NCBI RefSeq assembly: GCF_026001925.1
Contig: NZ_AP021869.1
Span: forward strand, 1,736,001 to 1,800,000
Length of the DNA: 64,000 bases
Source: Vibrio gangliei
GTDB lineage: Bacteria; Pseudomonadota; Gammaproteobacteria; Enterobacterales; Vibrionaceae
Reading direction: 5' to 3'
Each line of letters opens with the position of its first letter. Positions within the stretch are counted from its first letter, which is position 1. This document shows, in pieces, positions 26,577-35,438 of the stretch. Both the position numbers and the translations under genes were made by a program. The notes under the pieces are model-generated. The model was given only the letters and a program-made list of their open reading frames with translations, did not search any database and was not told the DNA's origin.

Positions 26577-27029
26577 ATGACACAAATTTCAACCAACATT
26601 AATCGATTTATCGAGACCTACCAAAATCTCGACAAAGATCATTTGCATCTTCTGGATGAGATTTATGCCGACCATATTCAGTTCCAAGACCCGCTTCATC
26701 GGGTAGAAGGGCTACACCAGCTGCATCAATATTTTGAGCATCTTTATGCCAATGTTATTTCCTGTCATTTCGAGATTAATCAAACCTTCGAGCAACGTGA
26801 ACAGGCCGCGGTGTATTGGACCATGCACTTGCGTCATCCAAAACTGAACCACGGCAACAGTATTGTGGTCGATGGGCACTCACATCTTGTTTTTAGCCAA
26901 GACGAGGGCTGCGCTCAATGCAAAATCATTCACCACAGGGACTATTTTGATATTGGCAGTATGTTGTATGAGCAACTTCCGGTTGTGGGCTCAATCGTTA
27001 AGTTCATCAAACAAAAGGCCAGCTCATGA
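26577..27029 (+). CDS. NTF2/SnoaL-like fold protein of the sigma-E block
   Basis: The 150-residue protein resembles the nuclear transport factor 2-like fold: an N-terminal helix pair (INRFIETYQNLDKDHLHLLDEIYADHIQF in part), FQDPLHRVEGLHQLHQYFEHLYANV, then beta strands with YWTMHLRHPKLN, and DYFDIGSMLYEQLPVVG at the end. Such small cone folds bind hydrophobic ligands or act as enzymes. No catalytic residues can be assigned. It overlaps the following SDR gene by 4 bp, so the two are translationally coupled. A 70-bp gap separates it from phrB. Confidence 0.75.
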   Translation: MTQISTNINRFIETYQNLDKDHLHLLDEIYADHIQFQDPLHRVEGLHQLHQYFEHLYANVISCHFEINQTFEQREQAAVYWTMHLRHPKLNHGNSIVVDGHSHLVFSQDEGCAQCKIIHHRDYFDIGSMLYEQLPVVGSIVKFIKQKASS

Positions 27030-27769
27030 ATCACTCAACAAATGGCTTAGTAAACGTATTAATTAGCGGCGCTTCGTCTGGCATTGGACGAGCGCTTGCT
27101 TTGCATTATGCCAATCAAGGCTACTGTGTTTGGGCGGGTGGACGTAATCTCGATGCGCTTAAATCCTTAATGGAAGTGCATCGAAATATACTTCCATTGT
27201 GCTGCGATATTACGAACCCAGAGGCAATAAAAGCCGCATCGGTGAGTTTGCCTTCGCTCGATATCATCATTCTAAATGCTGGCACCTGCGAATACATTGA
27301 TGAGGCTAAACACTTTGATGGGGCACTCTTTTCTCGTGTCATTAACACCAACCTCATCAGTATTGGATACTGCCTCGAAGCATGGCTACCGCTCCTTAGC
27401 ACGGGTGGTAACTTGGCTCTCACCAGCTCTAGTGCCAGCTTTTTACCTTTACCACGCGCTGAAGCTTATGGGGCATCAAAAGCCGCCGTCACCTATCTTG
27501 CTCGCACATTAAGCATCGATTTGAAAAAAGACGACATTCACGTCAGCGTGATTCACCCTGGATTTGTGGAAACACCACTCACCGATAAAAATGACTTTCC
27601 AATGCCTTGCTTAGTCAGCCCAGATCAAGCCGCTGAGATTATTTATCAAGGTATTAGCCATAACAAAAGCGAGATTCATTTTCCCAAGCGCTTTACTTGG
27701 CTACTGAAATTACTGTCGTTATTACCCTTTCCAATATGGAAAAAACTGGCTGCAAGGATGACAAAATAA
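27026..27769 (+). CDS. short-chain dehydrogenase/reductase
   Basis: The 247-residue protein has the SDR nucleotide-binding loop GASSGIGRAL at about 15-24, NAG in LNAGTCEY, the catalytic Ser in LTSSSAS, the YxxxK motif as YGASK, and the HPGFVETPL substrate-loop motif. The oxidised substrate is unknown. Its location between the NTF2-like gene and the FAD oxidoreductase suggests the modified lipid or another hydrophobic compound; that is inference. It overlaps its upstream partner by 4 bp and the next gene by 1 bp (TAATG). Confidence 0.88.
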   Translation: MNHSTNGLVNVLISGASSGIGRALALHYANQGYCVWAGGRNLDALKSLMEVHRNILPLCCDITNPEAIKAASVSLPSLDIIILNAGTCEYIDEAKHFDGALFSRVINTNLISIGYCLEAWLPLLSTGGNLALTSSSASFLPLPRAEAYGASKAAVTYLARTLSIDLKKDDIHVSVIHPGFVETPLTDKNDFPMPCLVSPDQAAEIIYQGISHNKSEIHFPKRFTWLLKLLSLLPFPIWKKLAARMTK

Positions 27770-29022
27770 TGAAGAATATTGCGATTATTGGTTCAGGTAT
27801 TTCAGGCTTAACCGCCGCGTACTTGCTCAGCCGAGAGCACCAAGTCACCGTATTTGAAAAGAATGATTATATTGGCGGCCATACCGCAACTAAAGAGGTT
27901 AACCTTGATGGTAAAACCTACGCCATCGATACCGGTTTTATTGTGTATAACGAGCGCACTTACCCCAACTTTATCAAACTCCTGGGCCAACTTGGCATTA
28001 AGCAACAAAAGACGGAGATGAGTTTTAGCGTCATGAACCCAGCGTCCAACTTAGAATACAACGGTAGTACGCTCAATACTCTGTTTGCTCAACGCCGTAA
28101 CCTACTTCGCCCCTCTTTTTGGCGCTTAATTAAGGACATTTTGCGTTTCAATAGCCTATGTAAGACTTTGCATCAACAAGATGATATTGACCCCGCCTTG
28201 ACCTTGGGCGAATTTTTACAAACCCACCAGTTTGGCGACGGGTTTTGTCAAAATTATATTTTACCGATGGGCGCGGCCATTTGGTCATCCAGCCTAGGTG
28301 AAATGATGCAATTTCAACTTAAGTTTTTCGTGCGTTTTTTCTACAACCACGGGCTACTCGATATCCAAAACCGCCCGCAATGGTTTGTTATTCCTGGCGG
28401 TTCAAAACAATACATCGCCCCTCTTATTCAATCCTTTAAGGACAACATTAGGCTAAATTGTGATATTCAAACCATCACTCGTAAAGACACTCATGTTGAA
28501 ATCACATTGGCTAATGGCAAAACAGAACGGTTTGATGAAATTGTCTTAGCGTGTCATTCCGACCAAACTTTATCTCTGCTTGCTGATGCAACGGAACAAG
28601 AGCGCGAGATTTTATCGAACATCCCCTATCGGAATAACCAAGTTGTATTGCATACCGATATTCAATTACTTCCTCAACGTCGATTGGCATGGGCAAGTTG
28701 GAACTATCATTTAGATTCAGATATTGAGCGCCCAGCTTGTGTCACCTACAACATGAATATTCTTCAAGGCATACAGTCTGAAACGACTTTCTGCGTCACC
28801 CTCAATAATACCGGGCAAATTGACCCAGATAAGATCATCAATACCTTTGATTATGCGCATCCAATTTTTAACCAAGTCAGTTTAGCGGCTCAACAGCGTC
28901 GCAGTGAAATTTGTGGTCATAATCGTACTCATTTCACGGGTGCCTATTGGCATAATGGCTTCCACGAAGATGGCGTGCGCAGTGCGGTAGAAGTGGCTGC
29001 ACGATTTGGAATCTCGTTATGA
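27769..29022 (+). CDS. FAD-dependent amine-oxidase-like oxidoreductase
   Basis: The 417-residue protein begins MKNIAIIGSGISGLTAAYLL, an N-terminal FAD-binding GxGxxG loop, with FEKNDYIGGHTAT supplying the ribose-binding acidic residue and the amine-oxidase-type GG motif. The C-terminal part has HFTGAYWHNGFHEDGVRSA, the second FAD contact of this family. I start at ATG 27769, which overlaps the SDR stop and follows AAGGATG, not at the longer frame. Genes of this type recur beside DUF1365 and a CFA-synthase-like methyltransferase in many proteobacteria, suggesting a common step of fatty-acid modification. The precise reaction is not shown by the sequence. Confidence 0.85.
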   Translation: MKNIAIIGSGISGLTAAYLLSREHQVTVFEKNDYIGGHTATKEVNLDGKTYAIDTGFIVYNERTYPNFIKLLGQLGIKQQKTEMSFSVMNPASNLEYNGSTLNTLFAQRRNLLRPSFWRLIKDILRFNSLCKTLHQQDDIDPALTLGEFLQTHQFGDGFCQNYILPMGAAIWSSSLGEMMQFQLKFFVRFFYNHGLLDIQNRPQWFVIPGGSKQYIAPLIQSFKDNIRLNCDIQTITRKDTHVEITLANGKTERFDEIVLACHSDQTLSLLADATEQEREILSNIPYRNNQVVLHTDIQLLPQRRLAWASWNYHLDSDIERPACVTYNMNILQGIQSETTFCVTLNNTGQIDPDKIINTFDYAHPIFNQVSLAAQQRRSEICGHNRTHFTGAYWHNGFHEDGVRSAVEVAARFGISL

Positions 29023-29849
29023 ATCGCACTGATATTTTTCAAGGACACAGCATCTACAAAGGCAAGGTACGCCACCGACGCTTTGCGCCATGCTCTCACC
29101 ATTTTAGTTACCCCATCACCATGCTGGGTATCAATGTTCGACAGTTAAGCCGCCTAAACCACCAGCATTGGATGCTAGGCACACAATGGTATAAGCCGGT
29201 AAGATTTGTTGAGAAAGATTACATAAAAAGTGAACCGGGCGACTTATTGGCGCGTATTAAAAATAAAGTTATGCGCCTTGGTGGAGATTGGGATGGAAGT
29301 GATGTGATGATGCTGGCGCAGTGCCGTTGTTTTGGTCTCTACTTCAGCCCAGTTAACTTTTACTTTTGTTATCAATCTGACGATGAGTGCCGTTACATGC
29401 TAGCGGAAGTAAGCAATACCCCATGGAACGAGCGTCACTATTATTTGGTGAACATGAAAGGCGAGAAAGTGACGCAAAAAGCGTTTCATGTATCCCCTTT
29501 TATGGAGATGGACATGAAGTATCAATGGCGTATTCACCAACCAGAATTAAAGGCGGCTAGCGACGATTCACACGACGGCAAAGCACTGATTCATATTGAA
29601 AATCGAACCAATGATAACGCTAATGAAAAACTATTTGATGCCACCGTCGCCATGACTCAACTAAAAATGGGCAATCAAGAGGGTCACAATAGCCAAGCGA
29701 CCGTCTCAACGATGGACTGGGCTGCACTGCCCTTTATGAATTTAAAAATTGTACAAGGTATTTACTGGCAAGCATTAAAGCTCTTTCGCAAAAATGTGCC
29801 TTTTGTGCCTCATCAACAAAAGCCGTCACACAAGCAGCAATCCCAATAG
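29019..29849 (+). CDS. DUF1365 protein
   Basis: The 276-residue protein has the DUF1365 pattern IYKGKVRHRRFAPCSHHFSY at the N-terminus, CFGLYFSPVNFYFCY in the middle and AEVSNTPWNERHYY plus KAFHVSPFMEMDMKY afterwards. The function is unknown, although the family is almost always next to a CFA-like methyltransferase and a FAD oxidoreductase, as here. The start overlaps the upstream gene by 4 bp. The stop lies inside a 14-bp tandem duplication (29840-29867). Confidence 0.88.
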   Translation: MNRTDIFQGHSIYKGKVRHRRFAPCSHHFSYPITMLGINVRQLSRLNHQHWMLGTQWYKPVRFVEKDYIKSEPGDLLARIKNKVMRLGGDWDGSDVMMLAQCRCFGLYFSPVNFYFCYQSDDECRYMLAEVSNTPWNERHYYLVNMKGEKVTQKAFHVSPFMEMDMKYQWRIHQPELKAASDDSHDGKALIHIENRTNDNANEKLFDATVAMTQLKMGNQEGHNSQATVSTMDWAALPFMNLKIVQGIYWQALKLFRKNVPFVPHQQKPSHKQQSQ

Positions 29850-29867
29850 AACGATCCCAATAGAGCG
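29840..29867. repeat. 14-bp tandem duplication spanning the DUF1365 stop
   Basis: ATCCCAATAGAACG is followed immediately by ATCCCAATAGAGCG, differing at one position. The first copy contains the TAG stop codon of the DUF1365 gene. The period is twice 7 bp, like the stop-adjacent heptamers elsewhere in the window. Confidence 0.75.
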
Positions 29868-29920
29868 ATAGTTATAACTATAGCCCACGACTGGAAAACA
29901 AATTAAAAAATGGAGTGGTG

Positions 29921-31189
29921 ATGATGGAACAGACACAATCTTTAGTGGCCGAAAAAAGCAAATTTGGCTGGCTAAATGAATCATGTAAGCAACTGGTGTT
30001 TAAGATTTTAAATACCATGCAAGACGCTTGTATTGAAATTCAAGATGGCACAGAGAAAAACACGTTGGGTCAGCCTGATGCAACTTTACGTGCCCAGGTC
30101 ATGATTCACGATCCTGCTGTGTATCGCGACATTGTGAAAGGCGGCAGCATCGCAGCGGCCGAGGCTTATATTGCACAACGTTGGAGTACACTCGATCTCA
30201 CGACTTTAATTCGCATCTTTGCTCGCCATCAACAAGAACTGGATCAACTCGAACGTAAAATGAGTTGGCTCGCTAATGTCAAAAACACCCTAACGCAACG
30301 CCTAAATCTCAACACCATTGCCGGTTCGAAAAAAAACATTTTGGCCCATTACGATCTGGGTAATGAGCTTTATACCCGATTTTTAGATGACAGCATGATG
30401 TATTCCTGTGCGGTGTATTCAGCTGAAAATACCCGCCTTGAGCAAGCTCAGCAGAATAAATTAAAGTCCATTTGCGACAAATTAGACTTGCAAGCGAGTG
30501 ATCATTTAATTGAGATTGGAACGGGCTGGGGAGGTTTAGCCATTTTTGCGGCGCAACACTATGGATGCCAAGTGACGACGACTACGATTTCTGACGCTCA
30601 ATACCAATTTGCTCAACAAAAAATCGCGGCGTTAGGTTTAGAAAATCAAATTACGCTACTCAAAAAAGACTACCGATTGCTGGATGGTCAATATGACAAA
30701 CTGGTGTCGATAGAAATGATTGAAGCGGTTGGTCACGAATACCTGCCAGAATTTTTTAAGCAATGTAATGATCTTCTTAAACCAACGGGCAAACTGTTGA
30801 TCCAAGCGATCACGATTGCCGATCAACGTTATGAGAAGTATCGAAAAAGCACCGACTTTATCCAAAAGTACATCTTCCCCGGTGGTTGTTTACCTTCCAT
30901 CAGTGTGATCAGCCAGCAAGTGCAAACGTCAACCGACATGACCATAGATAATATTGAAGATATTGGTTTGCATTACGCACGTACATTGGCGGATTGGTGT
31001 AATAACTTTGAGAATAATTGGTCTGAAATTCAACCATTTGGGTATGACGACACGTTCAAGCGTCTATGGCATTACTACTTCTGTTATTGTGAAGGCGCAT
31101 TTATGGAACGAGTGATCAGCACCCACCATATTGTTATGCGTAAGCCTCGTTACTTTGATCAGCACGATGAAACGATTCTCGATTATTAA
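29921..31189 (+). CDS. cfa: cyclopropane-fatty-acyl-phospholipid synthase-like methyltransferase
   Basis: The 422-residue protein belongs to the CFA synthase family, which transfers a methylene or methyl group from S-adenosylmethionine to double bonds of membrane phospholipid acyl chains. After an N-terminal domain of about 120 residues come HYDLGNELYTRFLDDSMMYSCAVY, the SAM motif LIEIGTGWGGLAIFAAQHYG, and the conserved SIEMIEAVGHEYLPEFF and YIFPGGCLPS. The first in-frame ATG, 29921, follows TGGAG closely; a GTG six bases earlier is possible but lies within the ribosome-binding site. A CFA-like gene (cfaA) belongs to the Rhodobacter sigma-E regulon. Whether this enzyme makes cyclopropane, plain methyl-branched or furan-precursor acyl chains cannot be told from sequence. 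Confidence 0.88.
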   Translation: MMEQTQSLVAEKSKFGWLNESCKQLVFKILNTMQDACIEIQDGTEKNTLGQPDATLRAQVMIHDPAVYRDIVKGGSIAAAEAYIAQRWSTLDLTTLIRIFARHQQELDQLERKMSWLANVKNTLTQRLNLNTIAGSKKNILAHYDLGNELYTRFLDDSMMYSCAVYSAENTRLEQAQQNKLKSICDKLDLQASDHLIEIGTGWGGLAIFAAQHYGCQVTTTTISDAQYQFAQQKIAALGLENQITLLKKDYRLLDGQYDKLVSIEMIEAVGHEYLPEFFKQCNDLLKPTGKLLIQAITIADQRYEKYRKSTDFIQKYIFPGGCLPSISVISQQVQTSTDMTIDNIEDIGLHYARTLADWCNNFENNWSEIQPFGYDDTFKRLWHYYFCYCEGAFMERVISTHHIVMRKPRYFDQHDETILDY

Positions 31190-31652
31190 TTTCCTTCTGT
31201 TCCAAGCCTGTTGGGCGTTAGCTGCATCGTTCCCAGTTAACGCTCCTTTTTTTATGCTGACAGCTTTTGCTATACATTTTGCTTTGACCCCAACCCGTCG
31301 TGCCGATAGCCTGCTGCTCATTATTGCTTTGCTTGGCGTATTGATCGATCAACTTCTTGTGACCATCAAGGTTTTAGACATTGGGCAATCTACCCTGCCG
31401 CTGTGGTTAATTTTATTATGGGGACATTTTACCTTATGTTTGAACCATAGCTTGTCCTGGTTGAGAACATTGAAATGGCCTCTACAAAGTGTACTGGGGG
31501 CCATTTTTGGCAGTTTCAGTTATTACATGGGATTACAAGTCGGTGCGTTTAATACATTTCAAAGTATTGAAATCTTCATTTTCAGCTATGCACTAGTATG
31601 GGCGATATTGCTGCCTCTGATGTTGATTTATGCTCAATGGACACAACGTTAA
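31167..31652 (+). CDS. DUF2878 small membrane protein
   Basis: The 161-residue protein has four to five hydrophobic segments with little polar loop sequence, beginning MKRFSIINFLLFQACWALAA. It matches the DUF2878 pattern with NFLLFQxxW and a mid-protein LLWxxF-type segment. I start at ATG 31167, which overlaps the methyltransferase end by 23 bp; the longer frame starting at 31131 would lie deeper inside that gene. It is the last gene of the sigma/ChrR block and converges on DUF2254 with only 28 bp between stops. Function unknown. Confidence 0.75.
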   Translation: MKRFSIINFLLFQACWALAASFPVNAPFFMLTAFAIHFALTPTRRADSLLLIIALLGVLIDQLLVTIKVLDIGQSTLPLWLILLWGHFTLCLNHSLSWLRTLKWPLQSVLGAIFGSFSYYMGLQVGAFNTFQSIEIFIFSYALVWAILLPLMLIYAQWTQR

Positions 31653-31680
31653 TCTCATACCTAAATTTGCACGCTATTGT

Positions 31681-32949
31681 TTACTTTGCCTCCACCAAGC
31701 TGACTTTTTGTACTTGCTGCCAATCTTCTTCCAATTCCATCGCAATTTTACAGCGCTTCAATGAGAGCTCTGCATGGTGTACTGCCGCCGCTTTCATTGC
31801 TTCATCCCCCACCATGGACAGCGACATCAAGGCTTTTTGTAAATGCATTGCCACTTCAACACACCCTGCTCCATCGCGAGCAATCGCCGTGAACGCATCA
31901 TCAAACATATCGTTAATATGAATTTGTGGCACTTGAACCCGATCATAACTTGACTCTTTATCGTCCTTTTCAGGCACAGGTTCACTCCAACATACGAACA
32001 GGCGCACTAAGCTACCAATGACTTTAATGGCGGAACCCGGATCATTGACCGCAGGCGATAACGCTTTCCCAGCGATTTCAGAAAGCACAACCAAGCCAAA
32101 GCGCGGATCATCATCAAATAGCCGGTCTTCACCAATCTGAAAAGATGCCAATACGGTTTTATAATCGAAATCCATTTCCTGTTTCGAGCAAATCACTCTC
32201 GCGAGCACAGAGCCTGGAGCGACAAATTCTCCTGGCAAAACCGCTAACACAACGGTGGCATCACATTCTTCAGCCCAGTAATGCAATCGGCTAATATCAA
32301 TATGCTGTACGTAGCCCACCGAGGTCGCCATGACCGCTTCGCCTTTATCAGTATCGACACAAGGTGCAGCGCAACGTGTCGGGGCATTTCGAATTCGCAG
32401 CAAAGCTTTCATTGCCACTTCTTCAACTCGGTCCACGGTATTTCCAATGCGTCCAAGCCGAGCGAGCCTATCGACCCAGCGGATAAAGGTCAGGATCACA
32501 ACGGCAAAAACTAATCCGGTCATGATGAATAATACAAGTAACCCTGCAACATCAAAAAAATCATTATTGATGGCAGTCAGAGCAACAATGCTGAAAATAA
32601 ACGAACCAATAAAACGGGATAAGGCATTTTTAGACGTGTCATCAGACACCACGATACTGAAAGAACGTGGCGTCGCTGAGGTGCTGGCAGAGGCATAAGC
32701 GGACACCATAGAGCCCACTGAAAATGTCGCGATCACCAACATGCTGGAAGACATAATTTCCAGCAGAGCGACAATCGATTTAATGCTAATCGGCAAAATA
32801 TATAAGCCAGTATCAACATGATCCGCGAACTTGGCAACAAACACCGCCGCCACCGAGCACAAGCACATCCATAAGGGCTTAACCCACAGTTTGTCTTTTA
32901 GTCGGTTATATAAAAAGCGTAAGTGTTCGGGAGAATAACGAATCTGCAT
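31681..32949 (-). CDS. DUF2254 membrane protein
   Basis: The 422-residue protein has four predicted membrane helices in the first 170 residues (including LWMCLCSVAAVFVAKFA, IVALLEIMSSSMLVIATFS and LLVLFIMTGLVFAVVILTF), followed by a long cytoplasmic part of about 250 residues with DDPRFGLVVLSEIAGKALSPAVNDPGSA. This is the DUF2254 arrangement. The role is unknown to me; ion transport has been suggested for similar topologies but nothing here proves it. AAAGGAATG precedes ATG. It is a single-gene unit. Confidence 0.85.
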   Translation of the reverse strand: MQIRYSPEHLRFLYNRLKDKLWVKPLWMCLCSVAAVFVAKFADHVDTGLYILPISIKSIVALLEIMSSSMLVIATFSVGSMVSAYASASTSATPRSFSIVVSDDTSKNALSRFIGSFIFSIVALTAINNDFFDVAGLLVLFIMTGLVFAVVILTFIRWVDRLARLGRIGNTVDRVEEVAMKALLRIRNAPTRCAAPCVDTDKGEAVMATSVGYVQHIDISRLHYWAEECDATVVLAVLPGEFVAPGSVLARVICSKQEMDFDYKTVLASFQIGEDRLFDDDPRFGLVVLSEIAGKALSPAVNDPGSAIKVIGSLVRLFVCWSEPVPEKDDKESSYDRVQVPQIHINDMFDDAFTAIARDGAGCVEVAMHLQKALMSLSMVGDEAMKAAAVHHAELSLKRCKIAMELEEDWQQVQKVSLVEAK

Positions 32950-33127
32950 AACATTCCTTTGAGCGCCATCATTCTCCTATTAAAGAGTGGGATCAGGGAT
33001 TTAGCAATCGTTGAGAGAGAATAATGAGAACAGAGGAACAAATAACCTCAGCAGAGATTAAATAGGGAAAAGAGAATAAAAAAACAGCAATCAAAACCAA
33101 TTTATTCAAGAGGCTGTAAACCAAGCT

Positions 33128-33155
33128 TTGATTATCGAGATAAAATCCGTATTAT
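33128..33155 (+). promoter_or_regulatory. sigma-70 promoter of tRNA-Arg
   Basis: TTGATT (33128-33133) and TATTAT (33150-33155) are spaced 16 bp apart. The predicted start falls near 33162, about 11 bp before the mature tRNA. Confidence 0.6.
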
Positions 33156-33172
33156 CAACGCGTCAATGATGC

Positions 33173-33249
33173 GTCCCCATAGCTCAGCAGGATAGAGCGT
33201 CCCCCTCCTAAGGGGAAGGCCGTAGGTTCGACTCCTACTGGGGACGCCA
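33173..33249 (+). tRNA. tRNA-Arg (anticodon CCT)
   Basis: The 77-nt cloverleaf is complete: acceptor stem GTCCCCA/TGGGGAC, D arm GCTC/GAGC, anticodon arm TCCCC-CTCCTAA-GGGGA with anticodon CCT (reads AGG), T arm GTAGG-TTCGACT-CCTAC, discriminator G and encoded CCA. It stands alone between DUF2254 and the ABC exporter, and is followed by a strong terminator. No integrated element or duplicated 3' end is visible next to it. Confidence 0.96.
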
Positions 33250-33274
33250 TAATATGTAAAGAAATCGAAACAAG

Positions 33275-33310
33275 AAAGGGTTTGCTATCACATTGATAGC
33301 AAACCCTTTT
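33275..33310. terminator. strong bidirectional terminator after tRNA-Arg
   Basis: A 16-bp perfect stem (AAAGGGTTTGCTATCA at 33275-33290, TGATAGCAAACCCTTT at 33294-33309) with a 3-nt loop ends in TTTT on the plus strand. The same hairpin can end the minus-strand ABC transporter, whose stop is at 33332. Confidence 0.88.
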
Positions 33311-33331
33311 ATTATGTGTCATTAACCTAAT

Positions 33332-35191
33332 TTAAGCGCTTTGCTGCTCTTGCTCATCGTCATCTGAGCCCAAGAATCCTCCGGTTTGGTGCGCCCAAAG
33401 TTGAGCATAGATACCACCCTGAGAAAGCAATTCTTGGTGTGAACCTTGTTCTAAGATTTCACCTTTATCAAGCACGATCAATCGATCCATTGCCGCAATG
33501 GTAGAAAGACGGTGTGCAATAGCAATAACCGTTTTACCTTCCATCAATTCATACAAGCTTTCTTGAATCGCTGCTTCTACTTCTGAATCGAGTGCTGATG
33601 TCGCTTCATCCATAATTAAGATTGGCGCATCTTTCAGTAGTACGCGTGAAATCGCGATACGCTGACGCTGGCCACCAGACAATTTTACCCCACGCTCACC
33701 CACTTGCGCATCATAGCCTGTATTGCCAAATGTATCGGTCAAGGTTTCGATAAACTCATGCGCGTGCGCTTGTTTGGTCGCTGCCAGCATTTCTTCTTCT
33801 GTGGCATTTGGGCGACCGTACAAAATATTGTCACGAATACTACGGTGTAACAGCGAAGTATCTTGCGTGATCATACCGATCTTTCCACGCAATGAATCTT
33901 GCTGAACTTTCGAAATATCTTGTCCATCAATACGGATAGTGCCACTTTCTAGGTCATAGAAACGAAGTAATAGATTGACTAACGTTGATTTACCTGCGCC
34001 GGAGCGACCAACTAAACCGACTTTTTCACCCGGCTTAATATTCAAGTTCAAGTGGCTAATCACCGCTTTATTGGCTTCACCATAATGGAAACTAATGTCA
34101 TCGAACTCAATGTTACCCTCGTTCACGGTTAATGCAGGAGCGTTATCAACATCTTGAGTCACCACAGGCTTCGATAAGGTATTCATACCATCAACAACCG
34201 TACCAATGTTTTCGAAAATGGCACTGATTTCCCACATGATCCACTTCGACATACCTTGAATACGTAGTGCCAAACTGATCGCAACGGCAATCGCACCCAC
34301 GGTGATCATGCTGTTCATCCATAAACCAATCGACAAAGCAGCAATCGAGAACAACAACAAGTAGTTGATCATATCAATGCTAAACAAGAAGACCGTTGCC
34401 ATGCGCATTTGAGCGTACACCGTTTTCAAAAACGACTGCATGCCCTTTTCAGCATATTCGGTCTCACGATTGGTGTGTGAAAACAGCTTCACGGTAGAAA
34501 TGTTGGTATAGCTGTCAACAATTCGACCTGTCATCAATGAACGAGCATCAGCCTGAGCGGTCGCAATGCGTTTCATTTTTGGTACAAAGTAAACTTGAGT
34601 CAGCACATACGCGACTAACCACACGAAAACAGGCACCATGAGCCATAGATCCGCTTTGGCAATCAGCACAAACATCGAAACAAAATACACAGTAATGTAG
34701 ACAAACAAGTCCGCCACTTTCATGACCGTTTCACGAATGGCCAGTGAAGTTTGCATCACTTTAGTTGCAATTCGACCTGCAAAATCATCCTGATAAAAGG
34801 TGACACTTTGGCCAAGTAAATAGCGGTGTGCCAACCAACGAATCGACATTGGGAAGTTACCCAACAAACTTTGGTGCATGATCATTGAATGCAAGAAACC
34901 AATGATTGGGATCACGATGATAATGACCAGCCCCATGCCAATGATCTTCGCCCCTTCGGCATCCCATAAGGTTTCAGGGGTGTGGTTCGATAGCATATCA
35001 ACAATCGAGCCCATAAAGCCCATCAATGACACTTCAATGATCGCAATACAAGCACTCAACACCGACATCAGTACAATCGGTAATAAAAAATCACGACTGT
35101 AATGCATACAGAATGCGAACAAGGTGTTCGGCGGCGTGATGACTTCATCTTTTGGAAAAGGCTTAGTGAGCCCTTCAAAAAATTTGAACAT
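33332..35191 (-). CDS. ABC exporter half-transporter (fused membrane and ATPase domains)
   Basis: The 619-residue protein is a type IV exporter half-transporter with six membrane segments in the first 330 residues, the coupling motif FYQDDFAGRIATKVMQT, then a nucleotide-binding domain. The latter carries Walker A VGRSGAGKST, signature LSGGQRQRIAISR, Walker B ILIMDEATSAL and the switch His in IAIAHRLS. Substrate is unknown; lipids, peptides or drugs are possible. I chose ATG 35191 (MFKFFEGLTK) over the TTG at 35230. It faces away from the siderophore receptor across a 247-bp promoter region that could serve both. Confidence 0.85.
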   Translation of the reverse strand: MFKFFEGLTKPFPKDEVITPPNTLFAFCMHYSRDFLLPIVLMSVLSACIAIIEVSLMGFMGSIVDMLSNHTPETLWDAEGAKIIGMGLVIIIVIPIIGFLHSMIMHQSLLGNFPMSIRWLAHRYLLGQSVTFYQDDFAGRIATKVMQTSLAIRETVMKVADLFVYITVYFVSMFVLIAKADLWLMVPVFVWLVAYVLTQVYFVPKMKRIATAQADARSLMTGRIVDSYTNISTVKLFSHTNRETEYAEKGMQSFLKTVYAQMRMATVFLFSIDMINYLLLFSIAALSIGLWMNSMITVGAIAVAISLALRIQGMSKWIMWEISAIFENIGTVVDGMNTLSKPVVTQDVDNAPALTVNEGNIEFDDISFHYGEANKAVISHLNLNIKPGEKVGLVGRSGAGKSTLVNLLLRFYDLESGTIRIDGQDISKVQQDSLRGKIGMITQDTSLLHRSIRDNILYGRPNATEEEMLAATKQAHAHEFIETLTDTFGNTGYDAQVGERGVKLSGGQRQRIAISRVLLKDAPILIMDEATSALDSEVEAAIQESLYELMEGKTVIAIAHRLSTIAAMDRLIVLDKGEILEQGSHQELLSQGGIYAQLWAHQTGGFLGSDDDEQEQQSA

Positions 35192-35394
35192 AGAGATATT
35201 CCATAAAGAATTGGATTCAAAGGCTACCAAAGCAGGCTTCGAATAAAAGGGAACGGCAAATCAGGGTCGCTATGATAAAGGTAAATTGAGTAATTTCCCA
35301 CCCCCTATTGATTTTGATCATGATCTCCATGCTTTATTTACCATTCTGAAAATAAGCACTAGGCATCAGGCCGAAAAATGAATACAATTCGAAA

Positions 35395-35409
35395 CAATAA
35401 CGATTCTCA
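35395..35409. promoter_or_regulatory. Fur box upstream of the siderophore receptor
   Basis: CAATAACGATTCTCA matches the 7-1-7 Fur consensus at 10 of 14 informative positions and is 30 bp before the receptor ATG. The downstream genes encode a siderophore importer, which supports iron control. Confidence 0.55.
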
Positions 35410-35438
35410 ATAACAAGTGAATAACAACGGATTGATTT

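Noticed and set aside
33173..33310. Integration site of a genomic island at tRNA-Arg
   Set aside because: No integrase, no repeated tRNA 3' end and ordinary neighbours on both sides.
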